Shown here one piece after another: positions 39,861-39,881 of a stretch of 39,881 bases of DNA. Numbering within the stretch: the first letter of the stretch is position 1; the number at the start of each line of letters is the position of its first letter. A program made the translations under genes and the position numbers. The stretch is from CAYOHP01 sp964403795 [NCBI: uncultured bacterium] (lineage in GTDB: Bacteria > Muiribacteriota > UBA6191 > CAZXTJ01), in assembly GCA_964403795.1 (NCBI GenBank), contig CAYOHP010000052.1, positions 1 through 39,881 of the forward strand, written 5' to 3'. The notes under the pieces were generated by a model. The model did not search any database. It was not told the origin of the DNA and was given only the letters and a program-made list of their open reading frames with translations.

Positions 39861-39881
39861 CCGGAGGTCCGGCCCCATACC

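Overview
This is a very GC-rich window (about 70% by eye) from a Gram-negative-type bacterium. It carries Sec signal peptides, lipoprotein signals, a MacB-like ABC exporter with a membrane-fusion subunit, and three well-matched sigma-54 promoters. Gene density is high, with many 4-nt start/stop overlaps, and nothing looks like a phage or plasmid. The phylum cannot be fixed from the sequence alone. A deep-branching, high-GC lineage (Myxococcota, Planctomycetota or similar) would fit, but this is inference.

Layout. Positions 1-3499 are leftward: a GAF-domain protein cut by the window edge, a DDAH-type amidinohydrolase, an unusual NAD-kinase-family protein and an SPFH/band-7 protein. From 3734 the genes run rightward: Hsp20, malic enzyme, then a rubrerythrin / CCG-domain Fe-S oxidoreductase / DUF3501 / VWA-FHA membrane protein operon and a U32-family protein. 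A leftward pair follows (unknown small protein, endonuclease/exonuclease/phosphatase lipoprotein). Next is a rightward block (13875-22630): an exported unknown, a HlyD-type adaptor, an ABC ATPase, two FtsX-like permeases, a C1 aminopeptidase and a hydrolase/DUF2156 fusion. Positions 22668-27044 are leftward: a GNAT-fold transferase, an NnrS-like membrane protein, a MIP18/DUF59 protein, a 268-bp palindromic repeat element and a lipoprotein with a papain-like C/H/D pattern. A rightward set follows: zinc-ribbon miniprotein, ATP-grasp protein, DUF4112-like membrane protein and acyl-CoA-binding protein. Positions 29223-34974 hold a complete leftward aspartate-to-threonine operon (aspartokinase, homoserine dehydrogenase, aspartate-semialdehyde dehydrogenase, homoserine kinase, threonine synthase). 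The window ends with two tandem RlaP-like nucleotidyltransferases, a PQQ-type beta-propeller, a small membrane protein, an exported proline-rich protein and a strong terminator.

Regulation is the most interesting layer. Sigma-54 -24/-12 elements precede hsp20 (3651), rubrerythrin (6185) and the cysteine-protease-like lipoprotein (27083, minus strand). The first two have clustered palindromes about 125-175 bp upstream, where enhancer-binding proteins normally bind: GTGT-N7-ACAC twice before hsp20, and CACGA-N4-TCGTG two to three times before rubrerythrin. This suggests a stress regulon linking chaperone, membrane-scaffold and peroxide-defence genes. Separately, TACCNT/TACGCT hexamers recur upstream of transcription units, and in three cases sit exactly 6 nt before the start codon, suggesting leaderless mRNAs. 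Two palindromic repeat elements are present, one of them inserted in frame inside the GNAT-fold gene.
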